From positions 1 through 61,126 of the forward strand of contig JALELH010000123.1 in assembly GCA_022768865.1 (NCBI GenBank): DNA of 61,126 nt. Reading direction: 5' to 3'. The number at the start of each line of letters is the position of its first letter. Positions within the stretch are counted from its first letter, which is position 1. Shown here piece by piece: positions 1 to 8,480 of the stretch. The position numbers and the translations under genes are program-made. The DNA comes from Spirochaetia bacterium (GTDB lineage: Bacteria; Spirochaetota; Spirochaetia; Treponematales; Treponemataceae). The notes beneath the pieces were generated by a model. It did not search any database. It saw only the letters and a list, made by a program, of their open reading frames with translations, and was not told the origin of the DNA.

Positions 1-76
1 CAATTCCTTTAAATTCAGCCTGTGGAACAAGCTTTCCGTTTTCAAAAAAAGCTCCGGTTTCCCAAAGTTTAATCAT
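1..76 (-). CDS. Partial gene, 5' end only, unknown product
   Basis: Only the first 25 codons are inside the window; the protein begins MIKLWETGAFFENGKLVPQ. The start is ATG at 76, read leftwards, preceded by a GAGG/AAGG stretch. A possible promoter lies upstream on the same strand, with TATAAT at 118-113. I do not recognise the family from so few residues. Confidence 0.6.
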   Translation of the reverse strand, partial: MIKLWETGAFFENGKLVPQAEFKGI

Positions 77-197
77 AGTCCTTAACCTCAACCGTAAAAT
101 AAAATTGGGCATATTATAGATATTTTTAACCTAAAAAACAACGGTGTAAAAAATTGCAGATTGCAGTATAAGTAGTTTTACATTTTTATAAAAAAAC

Positions 198-290
198 AAA
201 CGCCTCTCGGCAGAACCAGTCCTGAAAAAAAGGCTTCCGCACTACGTTTGTGCAGATTTTTTTTCATGACTGAACCTGCCTACGGCGTTT
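198..290. repeat. Imperfect palindromic intergenic element, copy A
   Basis: A 93-bp imperfect palindrome with complementary ends (AAACGCC and GGCGTTT) and a small central hairpin, GCAC-tacgttt-GTGC. A near-identical copy occurs in the opposite orientation at 54761-54854, and a related longer element lies at 20771-20918. It sits in the gap between the divergent partial gene and the symporter and has no coding potential. It could be a MITE-like or REP-like non-autonomous repeat. Confidence 0.8.
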
Positions 291-361
291 ATTTGCACTA
301 AACTATATAATAACACTATTTTCAAAATTCATCATTTAATTTATTAATAAACCAAAGTCCA

Positions 362-390
362 TTGATTAAATTTTAATAATGAAATATTAT
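362..390 (+). promoter_or_regulatory. Promoter upstream of glycine riboswitch
   Basis: TTGATT at 362-367, a 17-bp spacer and TATTAT at 385-390 form a good vegetative-type promoter. The predicted transcript starts near 397, just before the riboswitch aptamer. Confidence 0.6.
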
Positions 391-417
391 CTTTTTCGTC
401 TAAAAATATGCGTTGCA

Positions 418-515
418 GTTTTTAGATTCTCTGGAGAGTCCCTGTAAAAAGGCAGGGCGCCGAAGGGTTAAGGCTATTAAAGCCGATATCTCAGGCAAAG
501 CGGACAGAAGAAAAA
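418..515 (+). ncRNA. Glycine riboswitch (single aptamer)
   Basis: The conserved glycine-aptamer blocks appear in order: CTCTGGAGAG (430-439), GCGCCGAAGGG near 458-468, then ATCTCAGGCAAA and GGACAGAAG near 488-510. These match the family consensus. Only one full aptamer is visible, so this is a singlet type. It lies directly upstream of an alanine/glycine:sodium symporter, a known regulon member for this riboswitch. A terminator hairpin follows at 537-580, so control is probably by transcription termination. Whether glycine turns the gene on or off cannot be read from the sequence. Confidence 0.88.
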
Positions 516-536
516 AACAACTGTCTTATTACTTTC

Positions 537-580
537 TAGAGAGCTGATTCAACAAAAGTTGGTCGGCTCTTATTTTTTTT
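537..580 (+). terminator. Riboswitch expression-platform terminator
   Basis: AGAGCTGATTCAAC, loop AAAA, then GTTGGTCGGCTCTT forms a stem with several G-U pairs, followed by TATTTTTTTT. It ends just before the symporter Shine-Dalgarno AAGGA, so it would block transcription into the gene when formed. Confidence 0.75.
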
Positions 581-593
581 AAAGGATGTCAAA

Positions 594-2060
594 ATGTTTG
601 ATAAAATCCTTACAGCCATTGATGATTTTGTATGGGGACTTCCTACAATCATCCTTATTCTTGCAACAGGTATCCTGTTGACAGTTCGTTTGCGTTGTGT
701 TCAGTTTACAAAACTTGGACGCGGTTTTAAGCAGCTCTTTACAAAGCAGGAAGGCGGTAAAGGCGAAGTTTCTCCTTTTGCTGCTTTGTGTACGGCACTT
801 TCTGCTACAATCGGAACAGGTAACATTGTCGGTGTTGCAACAGCAATCGCTGCCGGTGGTCCTGGTGCCCTTTTCTGGATGTGGCTTGCTGCTTTGGTTG
901 GAACAGCTACAAAATATACTGAATGTATGCTCGCCGTTAAATATCGTGAGCATGCTGCTGACGGCCACGTTCTTGGCGGACCTTTCTATACAATTGAAAG
1001 AGGCATGAAGGAACGCACTGGCTTTACATGGAAGTGGCTTGCAGTTCTTTTTGCAATCTTCGGTGTCTGCGTAGGTCTTTTTGGTATCGGAACATTTACA
1101 CAGATTAACGGTATTACTTCTGCCGTAAGCAATGCTTTTGATCCTGAAAGCAAAAATGTTGCATTTGCCCTGTTTGGCAATAATTATACATGGTCTGTTG
1201 TTATTGCAGGTGCCCTTGTTACAATTGCAGTTGCACTTGTTGTTATCGGCGGCTTAAAGAGAATTTCAAAAGTTGCAGAAAAAGTTGTTCCTGCAATGGC
1301 AGTTGTTTATGTATTCCTTGGTCTTTCCATCATCATCATGAATGCAACAAAACTTCCTGCAGCCTTTGCAGTTATTTTCAAGGGTGCATTCGGTTTGCAG
1401 GCTATGGCAGGCGGTGCAATTGGTGCCGTTCTTAAGTTTGGAACTGATGCTGCAATGAAGTCTATGCTTGCCGGCATGCAGAAAGGTGTTGCCCGCGGTA
1501 TTTTCTCTAATGAAGCAGGCCTTGGTTCTGCTCCTATTGCCGCTGCTGCAGCACAGGTAGACGAACCTGTTCAGCAGGGTATTGTTTCCATGCTCGGAAC
1601 TTTTATTGATACAATCATCATCTGCACAATGACAGGTCTTGCAATCGTAATTGCATTCTATACAGGCAACGATGCTCTTGGCTCTGGTGAATTAAAGGGC
1701 GTTGCTTTGACAGCTGCTGCCTTTAACAAAGTTCTTGGCGGCGACGGTCACTCCGTTCAGTTCCTTTTAATGATTTGTCTTGTATTCTTTGCATTTACAA
1801 CAATTCTTGGATGGGACTATTATTCAGAAAAGTGTCTTGAATATCTTTCAAAGGGAAATCTTACTGTTGTAAAGGTTTTCCGCTGGGTTTATATCCTTGC
1901 AGTTGCCATCGGACCATATTTTACAATCAGCCAGGTTTGGACAATTGCAGATATTACAAACGGCTTGATGGCAATTCCAAACTGTGTTTCTTTGATTATA
2001 CTTTCTGGTGTTGCAGCAAGGGAAACAAAAGCATATTTTGAAAAGTTTCCGAAGCTTTAA
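594..2060 (+). CDS. Alanine/glycine:cation symporter (AGCS family)
   Basis: A 488-residue integral inner-membrane protein of the sodium:alanine symporter family (Na_Ala_symp), importing glycine or alanine with sodium. The family signature region is clear near residues 69-95 (GTGNIVGVATAIAAGG), followed by PFYTIERGMK and many hydrophobic segments. Length is normal. The start is set by AAAGGATG seven bases upstream. It is expressed behind a glycine riboswitch, which supports glycine as a physiological substrate. Its own terminator follows at about 2138. Confidence 0.93.
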   Translation: MFDKILTAIDDFVWGLPTIILILATGILLTVRLRCVQFTKLGRGFKQLFTKQEGGKGEVSPFAALCTALSATIGTGNIVGVATAIAAGGPGALFWMWLAALVGTATKYTECMLAVKYREHAADGHVLGGPFYTIERGMKERTGFTWKWLAVLFAIFGVCVGLFGIGTFTQINGITSAVSNAFDPESKNVAFALFGNNYTWSVVIAGALVTIAVALVVIGGLKRISKVAEKVVPAMAVVYVFLGLSIIIMNATKLPAAFAVIFKGAFGLQAMAGGAIGAVLKFGTDAAMKSMLAGMQKGVARGIFSNEAGLGSAPIAAAAAQVDEPVQQGIVSMLGTFIDTIIICTMTGLAIVIAFYTGNDALGSGELKGVALTAAAFNKVLGGDGHSVQFLLMICLVFFAFTTILGWDYYSEKCLEYLSKGNLTVVKVFRWVYILAVAIGPYFTISQVWTIADITNGLMAIPNCVSLIILSGVAARETKAYFEKFPKL

Positions 2061-2137
2061 TAAAAGCTTAAGTTAAAAATAATTTCAAAATAATTTAAAA
2101 ATAATGTAATAAAGTACTTAACTTGAATTGAAAAGAA

Positions 2138-2173
2138 AGCCTGCATCCGGATTTTCCAGTTGCAGGTTTTTTA
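2138..2173 (+). terminator. Terminator after the AGCS symporter
   Basis: CCTGCA (2140-2145) pairs with TGCAGG (2161-2166), followed by a T-run interrupted only by AC. It lies 80 bp after the symporter stop and before a long palindrome. Confidence 0.7.
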
Positions 2174-2174
2174 C

Positions 2175-2318
2175 TTTTGTTACTTTCAGAAAAAGCGCGG
2201 TAATTCGGCACGCAGAAGGTTATTTGAATCGGACTGCGCGATTTTGCCATACGGCAAAACCGCTTGCCAACCTTCATAGTGCCTCGGTTACCGCTTTCTT
2301 TTTCTTACAGTAACAAAA
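2175..2318. repeat. Long imperfect palindrome between convergent genes
   Basis: The left arm begins TTTTGTTACTTTCAGAAAAAG and the right arm ends with TTTTTCTTACAGTAACAAAA; the arms are complementary over most of about 65 bp each. Internal matched blocks include GGTAA/TTACC, GGCAC/GTGCC and GAAGGTT/AACCTTC, around a central TTTTGCC-atac-GGCAAAA hairpin. It lies between the stops of the symporter and era. Sequence differs from the other palindromic elements, so it may be a separate family. Confidence 0.75.
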
Positions 2319-2333
2319 AAACAGTTAATTAAT

Positions 2334-3269
2334 TTACTTAACAATTTTATTCAATACAGAATCTTTCTGGCGCCAGTTTTTATCTACGGAAACATTAAGT
2401 TCAATGTCTACGCGGTAAGGGAAAATCTTGCGGGCTGCCTTAATGGATTCAACACGGATTGTTTTTATCATCTGTGCACCTTTGCCGATGACGATTCCTT
2501 TCTGGCTGTCCCGTTCAACACAGATTTCTGCACGGACTTTTAAAAGGTTTGCCTTTGCCATTTCCATGTGCTTTATGTTTACGTAAATAGCATGCGGCAG
2601 TTCCTGTTCAAGACGGTTAATTGCTTCTTCGCGGATAATTTCTGCAATCCTGAATTCTACTTCCTGATCCGTATAATATTCTTCCGGATAAAGATGGGGT
2701 GCAACTTCTGCCATATCGTAAAGGGCAGCAAGGACGTCATTAACGCCCTTGTCTTCTTTTGCACTCATTTCAATTATTTTAGAATCCGGAAAATCCGGCA
2801 GCATGCGGTGAATAAATGCGCGTGAATTTTCAGGCCTTGCATTAGGGTCTTCTGTTTTATTGATTGCAACTACAAGCTTTTTTGCAAAAGGTGCAACAAG
2901 GCTGGCAATCATTTCTTCTTCTTCCGTGTGGTCGCGGGTGGAATCAAGAATGTAAAGGATTTCATCGCTGTCTTTTATATTTTCTTCTGCAATTGCCGTA
3001 AGCTTTAAATTGAATTTTTTTTCGCTTAAGTGAAGTCCAGGTGTGTCTACAAAAACAAGCTGACCTATAGATGTGTTTACGATTCCGCGTATTGCATTTC
3101 TTGTTGTCTGGGGAACAGAGCTTACAATGCTTACTGTTTCCTGTGTTGCAGTATTTAAAAATGTGCTTTTACCTGCGCTTGGGCGGCCTACGATAGAAAC
3201 CAAAGCAGTTTTAGGGCCTGCAGGTTCAACAGCATATTCATCTTCATTATTTAAAATTTCTTCATTCAT
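2334..3269 (-). CDS. era: GTPase Era
   Basis: A 311-residue ribosome-assembly GTPase that binds 16S rRNA through a C-terminal KH domain. G1 is GRPSAGKST (28-36), the G2 region is PQTTRN, G3 is DTPG (75-78), G5 is SAK (169-171), and the KH loop is GIVIGKGAQMIK (258-269). The G4 motif reads NKTE (137-140) rather than the usual NKxD. About 20 acidic residues precede the GTPase core. There is no Shine-Dalgarno; AT-rich -10-like sequences (TATTAT at 3291-3286, TATATA at 3288-3283) lie shortly upstream, so the leader is short. It is divergent from glgX. Confidence 0.92.
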   Translation of the reverse strand: MNEEILNNEDEYAVEPAGPKTALVSIVGRPSAGKSTFLNTATQETVSIVSSVPQTTRNAIRGIVNTSIGQLVFVDTPGLHLSEKKFNLKLTAIAEENIKDSDEILYILDSTRDHTEEEEMIASLVAPFAKKLVVAINKTEDPNARPENSRAFIHRMLPDFPDSKIIEMSAKEDKGVNDVLAALYDMAEVAPHLYPEEYYTDQEVEFRIAEIIREEAINRLEQELPHAIYVNIKHMEMAKANLLKVRAEICVERDSQKGIVIGKGAQMIKTIRVESIKAARKIFPYRVDIELNVSVDKNWRQKDSVLNKIVK

Positions 3270-3337
3270 GGTAAAAGTTTACTATATAATAGCGTTGATT
3301 TCTACATTGGATTAATGTAATTTTTTTTTATAAAAAG

Positions 3338-3366
3338 TGGAAATTTCAATTTTTGAATGCTATAAT
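3338..3366 (+). promoter_or_regulatory. Promoter of glgX, predicted leaderless
   Basis: TATAAT lies at 3361-3366 and the glgX ATG is at 3375, eight bases later, so transcription should begin at or next to the ATG. No Shine-Dalgarno is present. The -35 position, TGGAAA at 3338-3343, is weak. Confidence 0.5.
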
Positions 3367-3374
3367 TTTTTAGT

Positions 3375-5510
3375 ATGGAAACTTTAACTTCAGAAGCTGG
3401 AAGTCCAATTCCACTTGGTGCAACATATTACGGACACGGTGTTAATTTTGCTGTTTTTTCAAGAAATGCAACGGAAGTTACAATTGAATTTTACGAAAAG
3501 CAGGAAGACACTGTTCCATGCAGTAAATTTGTATTTAATCCAGAAATAAATAAAACAGGCGATGTCTGGCATGCCTTTATTCCGGGAATCAAAAAAGGTG
3601 CCCTTTATCTTTACAGGGTAAACGGACCTTTTGAACCTGAAAAAGGCCACAGATTCAATCCAAAGGAAAATCTTCTTGACCCTTATGCAAAGGCAATTAC
3701 GGATATTTCTCTTTTCTATAATTTGCCGCCTAATTTTAAGCCTGCCATGGACAAGCTTGATATTGAACATCAGGAAGAACGGCCTGCACATCTTTTCCCG
3801 AAGTGCGTTGTTGTTGATGACAATGAATTCAACTGGGAAGGTGACAAGCCTATAAACCGCCCCCTTGCAGACAGCATAATTTATGAAGTCCATTTAAAGG
3901 GCTTTACGGCGGGTAAAAATGCCTGCGTTCAGTTTCCGGGAACCTATGCAGGTTTTGCACAGAAAATTCCATATCTGAAGGACCTTGGAATTACTGCCGT
4001 TGAACTTATGCCTGTTTTTGAATTCGATCAGTATGAAAACAGCAACGTAAACCCGAGAACAGGCGAAAGAATGAAAAATTACTGGGGTTACAGCACCATA
4101 AATTTTTTCTCTCCTAAAGCATCTTATGCCGCAGATAAAACCCCGGGCGGTGTTGTAAATGAGTTTAAGAATCTTGTAAAGGAATTCCATAAGGCAGGAA
4201 TCGAAGTTATTCTTGATGTTGTTTATAATCACACTGCAGAAGGCAATGAACACGGCGTTTCTTTGAATTTCCGCGGATTTGAAAACAGCATTTATTATAC
4301 TCTGGTTGAAAGCCACAAGAATTACTATATGAATTTTTCTGGCTGCGGAAATACCGTAAACTGCAATCACCCTGTTGTGCGCAATTATATTATGGACAGC
4401 CTGCGCTACTGGGTTTTAAATTATCATATAGACGGATTCAGGTTTGACCTTGCTTCCATTTTAACAAGGGGAACAGACGGAATCATAATGAACTGGGCTC
4501 CTTTGACTAACGCAATTTCTGAAGATCCTGTCCTGCACGATACAAAAATCATTGCAGAGCCTTGGGATGCAGGCGGAGCATATCAGCTTGGCGGGTTTCC
4601 TGGCGGCAGATGGGCAGAATGGAACGACCGTTTCAGGGATGAAATAAGAAGATTCTGGCGAGGCGACGAATTCTGTTCGACAGGTGCTGCTACAAGAATA
4701 AGCGGTTCCAGCGATTTGTTTACAATCAGCGGCAGAACTCCATGCCATAGCATAAATTACGTAACATGCCACGACGGTTTTACAATGAACGATCTTGTAA
4801 GCTACAACGGCAAGCACAACGATGAAAACGGCGAAGGCAACCGTGACGGCTCTGACAGCAACTGGAGCTATAATCACGGCTACGAAGGCCCTACAATGAA
4901 TCCCCTTATTGAGCATAACAGAACCAGAACCATGAAGAATTTTATTCTTACCCTTATGGTTTCCCAGGGAACTCCAATGCTTTTAGGCGGAGATGAATTC
5001 CGCCGCGGACAGCAGGGTAACAACAATGCTTACTGCCAGGACAATGAAATAAGCTGGTTTAACTGGGACGACTGCGGAATAAACCACAGCCTGGTTGAAT
5101 TTACAAAAAAAGCAATAAAGCTGAGAAAGGAACATAAAATCTTCCGCAGAAAGGAATTTTTCCACGGAGACAGGGGTCGCACTCCTGATATTCAGTGGTT
5201 TGCACCGGACGGAAGTAATCCTGACTGGGGAAATATTTCAAGATTCCTTGCTTTCCGTTTGTCAGGCCTTGCAGATGCAAAGGAAGGTGAACAGCCGGAC
5301 AATGATTTCTTTATTGCTGCAAATACGGACCGCAGCGATATTATGGTCCGCCTGCCTACAATTAAAGACGGACGCAAGTGGTATAGGGTTGCAGATACTT
5401 CAATAGAAGACGACAGCTGTATTCTTGACGTAAAGGATGCTGAAGATCTTTTTGGAAAGGAACGCTATATTCTGCCGGCAACTTCAATGATTGTCCTTGT
5501 GGCAAAGTAA
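3375..5510 (+). CDS. glgX: Glycogen debranching enzyme GlgX (isoamylase type)
   Basis: A 711-residue GH13 alpha-1,6-glucosidase that debranches glycogen or limit dextrin. An N-terminal CBM48-like domain is followed by the catalytic barrel: VVYNH near 283, DGFRFD with the nucleophile Asp near 358, AEPWD with the acid/base Glu near 394, and TCHDG near 465. Length is typical. It is followed 169 bp later by glgP, so the pair forms a glycogen-breakdown unit. No Shine-Dalgarno precedes the ATG; a TATAAT ends eight bases before it. Confidence 0.93.
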   Translation: METLTSEAGSPIPLGATYYGHGVNFAVFSRNATEVTIEFYEKQEDTVPCSKFVFNPEINKTGDVWHAFIPGIKKGALYLYRVNGPFEPEKGHRFNPKENLLDPYAKAITDISLFYNLPPNFKPAMDKLDIEHQEERPAHLFPKCVVVDDNEFNWEGDKPINRPLADSIIYEVHLKGFTAGKNACVQFPGTYAGFAQKIPYLKDLGITAVELMPVFEFDQYENSNVNPRTGERMKNYWGYSTINFFSPKASYAADKTPGGVVNEFKNLVKEFHKAGIEVILDVVYNHTAEGNEHGVSLNFRGFENSIYYTLVESHKNYYMNFSGCGNTVNCNHPVVRNYIMDSLRYWVLNYHIDGFRFDLASILTRGTDGIIMNWAPLTNAISEDPVLHDTKIIAEPWDAGGAYQLGGFPGGRWAEWNDRFRDEIRRFWRGDEFCSTGAATRISGSSDLFTISGRTPCHSINYVTCHDGFTMNDLVSYNGKHNDENGEGNRDGSDSNWSYNHGYEGPTMNPLIEHNRTRTMKNFILTLMVSQGTPMLLGGDEFRRGQQGNNNAYCQDNEISWFNWDDCGINHSLVEFTKKAIKLRKEHKIFRRKEFFHGDRGRTPDIQWFAPDGSNPDWGNISRFLAFRLSGLADAKEGEQPDNDFFIAANTDRSDIMVRLPTIKDGRKWYRVADTSIEDDSCILDVKDAEDLFGKERYILPATSMIVLVAK

Positions 5511-5551
5511 GTGCAGGGCAGGTGCACCGGTAAAAAAGTTTGGTCTGACAC

Positions 5552-5581
5552 TTGCATATTTGAAACGTTTCCATATATACT
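5552..5581 (+). promoter_or_regulatory. glgP promoter with LacI-type operator
   Basis: TTGCAT (5552-5557) and TATACT (5576-5581) are 18 bp apart. Between them lies GAAACGTTTC (5562-5571), a perfect palindrome with a central CG typical of LacI/GalR-family operators, in the context TGAAACGTTTCCA. A sugar-responsive repressor blocking this promoter is inferred; no such regulator is in the window. Confidence 0.5.
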
Positions 5582-5679
5582 TAGGAAAGGTTTTGAATTA
5601 ATATTCGGAATCTGAATGAAGATAACTCCCGCAAGGGAATAAAAATTAAAAAGACAAAAGTTCAATACGGAGGAACTAT

Positions 5680-8127
5680 ATGACTTTTGATGCAGAACAG
5701 TTCAAGGAAAACCTTACAGCACGTCTCAGACGTCAGTACGGAAAGGACATTTCACAGGCTAACAAGCATGACCTTTTTGATGCTGTAAGTGCCAGTGCCC
5801 TTGAAATTATCATGCCTAACTGGATGGAAACCCGCAAAGCCTATGAAGCCAAGCCAACAAAGCAGCTTTGCTACCTCAGTGCAGAGTTCTTGATGGGACG
5901 TGCCCTTTCCAACAACCTTATTAATGCCGGCATTATGGATCAGGTTAAGGAAGTTCTTAAGGGAATGAACATTAACTATGACCTTGTTGAAGATCAGGAA
6001 CCGGATGCAGGTCTTGGTAACGGTGGTCTTGGACGTCTTGCAGCATGTTTCCTTGATTCCCTTGCTACACTTGAATATCCTGGACACGGCTACGGTATCC
6101 GCTATCAGTATGGTATGTTTGAACAGCATATTGAAGACGGCTATCAGGTTGAATATCCTGACAACTGGCTTAAGCACCGTGATCCATGGGAAGTTAAGCG
6201 TTCAGACCTTTCTGTAAGCGTTAAATTCGGCGGACAGATTAAATACGGAAAGACTCCTGATGGTCAGGACCGCTTCTATCTTGAAAATGCAGAAGAAGTT
6301 ATTGCAACTCCTTACGATATGCCTATCGTTGCTTACGGTTCAAATACAGTAAATACACTCCGCCTCTGGCAGGCAACTTCTCCAAACGGATTTGACCTTC
6401 AGCTCTTTAACGAGATGCAGTATCACCGTGCCGTAGAACGCCAGAACGATGCAGAAAACATCAGCCGTGTTCTTTACCCTAATGATAACGGCCCGATGGG
6501 AAAGGAACTCCGCCTGCGCCAGCAGTATTTCTTCTGCAGTGCTTCACTTCAGGATCTGGTTCACCATTATGTAAATACAATCGGAACAGATTTCTCTAAG
6601 TTCCCTGATTATCACGTAATCCAGCTTAACGATACGCATCCTGTTGTTGCAATTCCTGAACTTATGCGTATTCTTCTTGATGAATACAATGTAGGCTGGG
6701 ATGATGCATGGAATGTAGTTACAAAAACATTTGCATATACAAACCATACAATTCTTGCAGAAGCTCTTGAAAAGTGGCCTATTGATGTATTCCAGAAGCT
6801 TCTTCCTCGTGTTTACCAGATTATTGAAGAAATCAACCGCCGCCTTGTTATTGAACTTCGTGAAAAGTTCCCTGAAGATTATTACAACCAGAATCACATG
6901 GCAATCATTCACGACGGAAAAGTTTACATGGCATGGCTTGCAATTCATGCAGGTTTCAGCGTAAACGGCGTTGCTGCCCTTCATACAGAACTTCTTAAAA
7001 CACAGGAACTTAAGAACTGGTATACACTGTATCCTGAAAAGTTCAACAACAAGACAAACGGTGTTACACAGCGCCGCTGGCTTCTTGCTTCTAACCCTGA
7101 ACTTGCTGACTTTATTACAAAGAGAATCGGTCATGGCTGGGAAAAGGAACTTTCTCTTCTTAAGGGACTTGAAAAATACGTTGACGATGAAAAGTCAATT
7201 GAAGAACTTATTGCAATCAAGAGACACAACAAGGAAAAGCTTGCCGAATACCTTAAGCACACACAGAATGAATTCCTTGATCCTGAAAGCATTTTTGATA
7301 CACAGGTTAAGCGTCTCCATGAATACAAGAGACAGCTTTTGAACGTGCTTCACATTATGTATGAATACAACAGAATTGTAGAAGATCCAAACTACAATCC
7401 TCCTGCTCATACATACATTTTTGGTGCAAAGGCAGCTTCAGGTTACCGCCGTGCAAAGGCAATCATTAAGCTGATTAACGCTGTTGCAGACCGTGTAAAC
7501 AACGACCGCCGTGTCCGCGGCAAGCTCCGTGTAGTATTCGTAGAAAACTACCGCGTTTCCGTTGCAGAAAAGATTATTCCTGCATCTGATGTATCAGAAC
7601 AGATTTCTACAGCAGGTTACGAAGCATCCGGAACTTCTAACATGAAGTTCATGATGAACGGTGCCCTTACTTTGGGAACACTTGACGGTGCAAACATTGA
7701 AATCGTAGAAGAAGCCGGTGAAGAAAATGCCTTTATCTTCGGTCTTAAGGCAGATGAAATCATTAAGATGAAGAATGATCATTCTTACAATCCGCAGAAG
7801 TATCTTGACCGCAATCCAATGCTTGCAAAGGTTGTAAACCAGCTTATTGACGGAACTTATGATCCAAGCGGCATGCTCTTTAAAGAACTCCATGATTCAA
7901 TTGTTTATGGTGTTGAAGGACAGCCTGCTGACGTATTCTTCCTTCTTGCAGACTTTGATTCTTACTGTCAGGCACAGGAAAAGATTGCAAAGGAATATGC
8001 AGACCAGAAGTCATGGGCACGCAAGTGTCTTATTAACATTGCTAATTCCGGCAAGTTCTCTTCTGATCGCACAATCGAAGACTACGTTAAGGACATCTGG
8101 CATCTTAAGAAGGTAGAAGTAAAGTAA
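5680..8127 (+). CDS. glgP: Glycogen phosphorylase
   Basis: An 815-residue GT35 enzyme that releases glucose-1-phosphate from glycogen using pyridoxal phosphate. The family block EDQEPDAGLGNGGLGRLAAC occurs near residue 106, and the PLP-lysine region EASGTSNMKFMMNGALTLGT lies near 648-667, with Lys about 656. Full length. A strong ACGGAGGA Shine-Dalgarno sets the start. It follows glgX and has a perfect terminator just after its stop. Likely regulated by the LacI-type site in its promoter. Confidence 0.97.
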   Translation: MTFDAEQFKENLTARLRRQYGKDISQANKHDLFDAVSASALEIIMPNWMETRKAYEAKPTKQLCYLSAEFLMGRALSNNLINAGIMDQVKEVLKGMNINYDLVEDQEPDAGLGNGGLGRLAACFLDSLATLEYPGHGYGIRYQYGMFEQHIEDGYQVEYPDNWLKHRDPWEVKRSDLSVSVKFGGQIKYGKTPDGQDRFYLENAEEVIATPYDMPIVAYGSNTVNTLRLWQATSPNGFDLQLFNEMQYHRAVERQNDAENISRVLYPNDNGPMGKELRLRQQYFFCSASLQDLVHHYVNTIGTDFSKFPDYHVIQLNDTHPVVAIPELMRILLDEYNVGWDDAWNVVTKTFAYTNHTILAEALEKWPIDVFQKLLPRVYQIIEEINRRLVIELREKFPEDYYNQNHMAIIHDGKVYMAWLAIHAGFSVNGVAALHTELLKTQELKNWYTLYPEKFNNKTNGVTQRRWLLASNPELADFITKRIGHGWEKELSLLKGLEKYVDDEKSIEELIAIKRHNKEKLAEYLKHTQNEFLDPESIFDTQVKRLHEYKRQLLNVLHIMYEYNRIVEDPNYNPPAHTYIFGAKAASGYRRAKAIIKLINAVADRVNNDRRVRGKLRVVFVENYRVSVAEKIIPASDVSEQISTAGYEASGTSNMKFMMNGALTLGTLDGANIEIVEEAGEENAFIFGLKADEIIKMKNDHSYNPQKYLDRNPMLAKVVNQLIDGTYDPSGMLFKELHDSIVYGVEGQPADVFFLLADFDSYCQAQEKIAKEYADQKSWARKCLINIANSGKFSSDRTIEDYVKDIWHLKKVEVK

Positions 8128-8156
8128 CAAAAATTGCCATCCGTGGCAATTTTTGT
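8127..8156 (+). terminator. glgP terminator
   Basis: ACAAAAATTGCCA, loop TCCG, TGGCAATTTTTGT: a perfect 13-bp stem whose arms give the T-run on either strand. The stem begins on the last base of the glgP stop codon. Confidence 0.88.
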
Positions 8157-8160
8157 ACCA

Positions 8161-8198
8161 AGAGAATTTTACTGCAAGAACTTGCAGTAAAATTCTCT
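8161..8198. repeat. Perfect 17-bp inverted repeat
   Basis: AGAGAATTTTACTGCAA and TTGCAGTAAAATTCTCT are exact reverse complements around GAAC. It immediately follows the glgP terminator and has no T-run of its own. Confidence 0.8.
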
Positions 8199-8205
8199 CA
8201 GGGTG

Positions 8206-8420
8206 TTTTTGCTAAACTTTACATACGCCATCCGTGGCTTTATGTGGTCTTTAGCAAAGTAGATAAACTTTATTGACGTCCTGTCAATTTTATCTTAATA
8301 AGAATAGAAGTCATCGTTTCAGGATCTGCTTGAAGTTTAACTCATGGCTATTTTGCTAAACTTTCTGTGCGCCATCCTATTTATTACAGGGCTGCTTTGG
8401 CTTTTAGCTGGAGCAGCTTT
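8206..8420. repeat. Intergenic inverted and direct repeats
   Basis: 8206-8258 is an imperfect palindrome, TTTTTGCTAAA to TTTAGCAAAG, with a GCCA-tccg-TGGC core. Its left arm recurs as a direct repeat at 8350-8376 (TTTTGCTAAACTTT then GCGCCATCC). A third dyad, GCTGCT/AGCAGC followed by TTTTTTT, lies near 8391-8425. No gene is visible between 8128 and 8480. Confidence 0.6.
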
Positions 8421-8480
8421 TTTTAGCCATATCTGAACCTTTACCTTTTAATTTTTGTTCAATTTTGCTAAAATCCGCTT

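Noticed and set aside
697..1435. Extra coding frames overlapping the symporter and other core genes
   Set aside because: They lie inside well-supported genes in other frames, have no family similarity and show composition expected of shadows.
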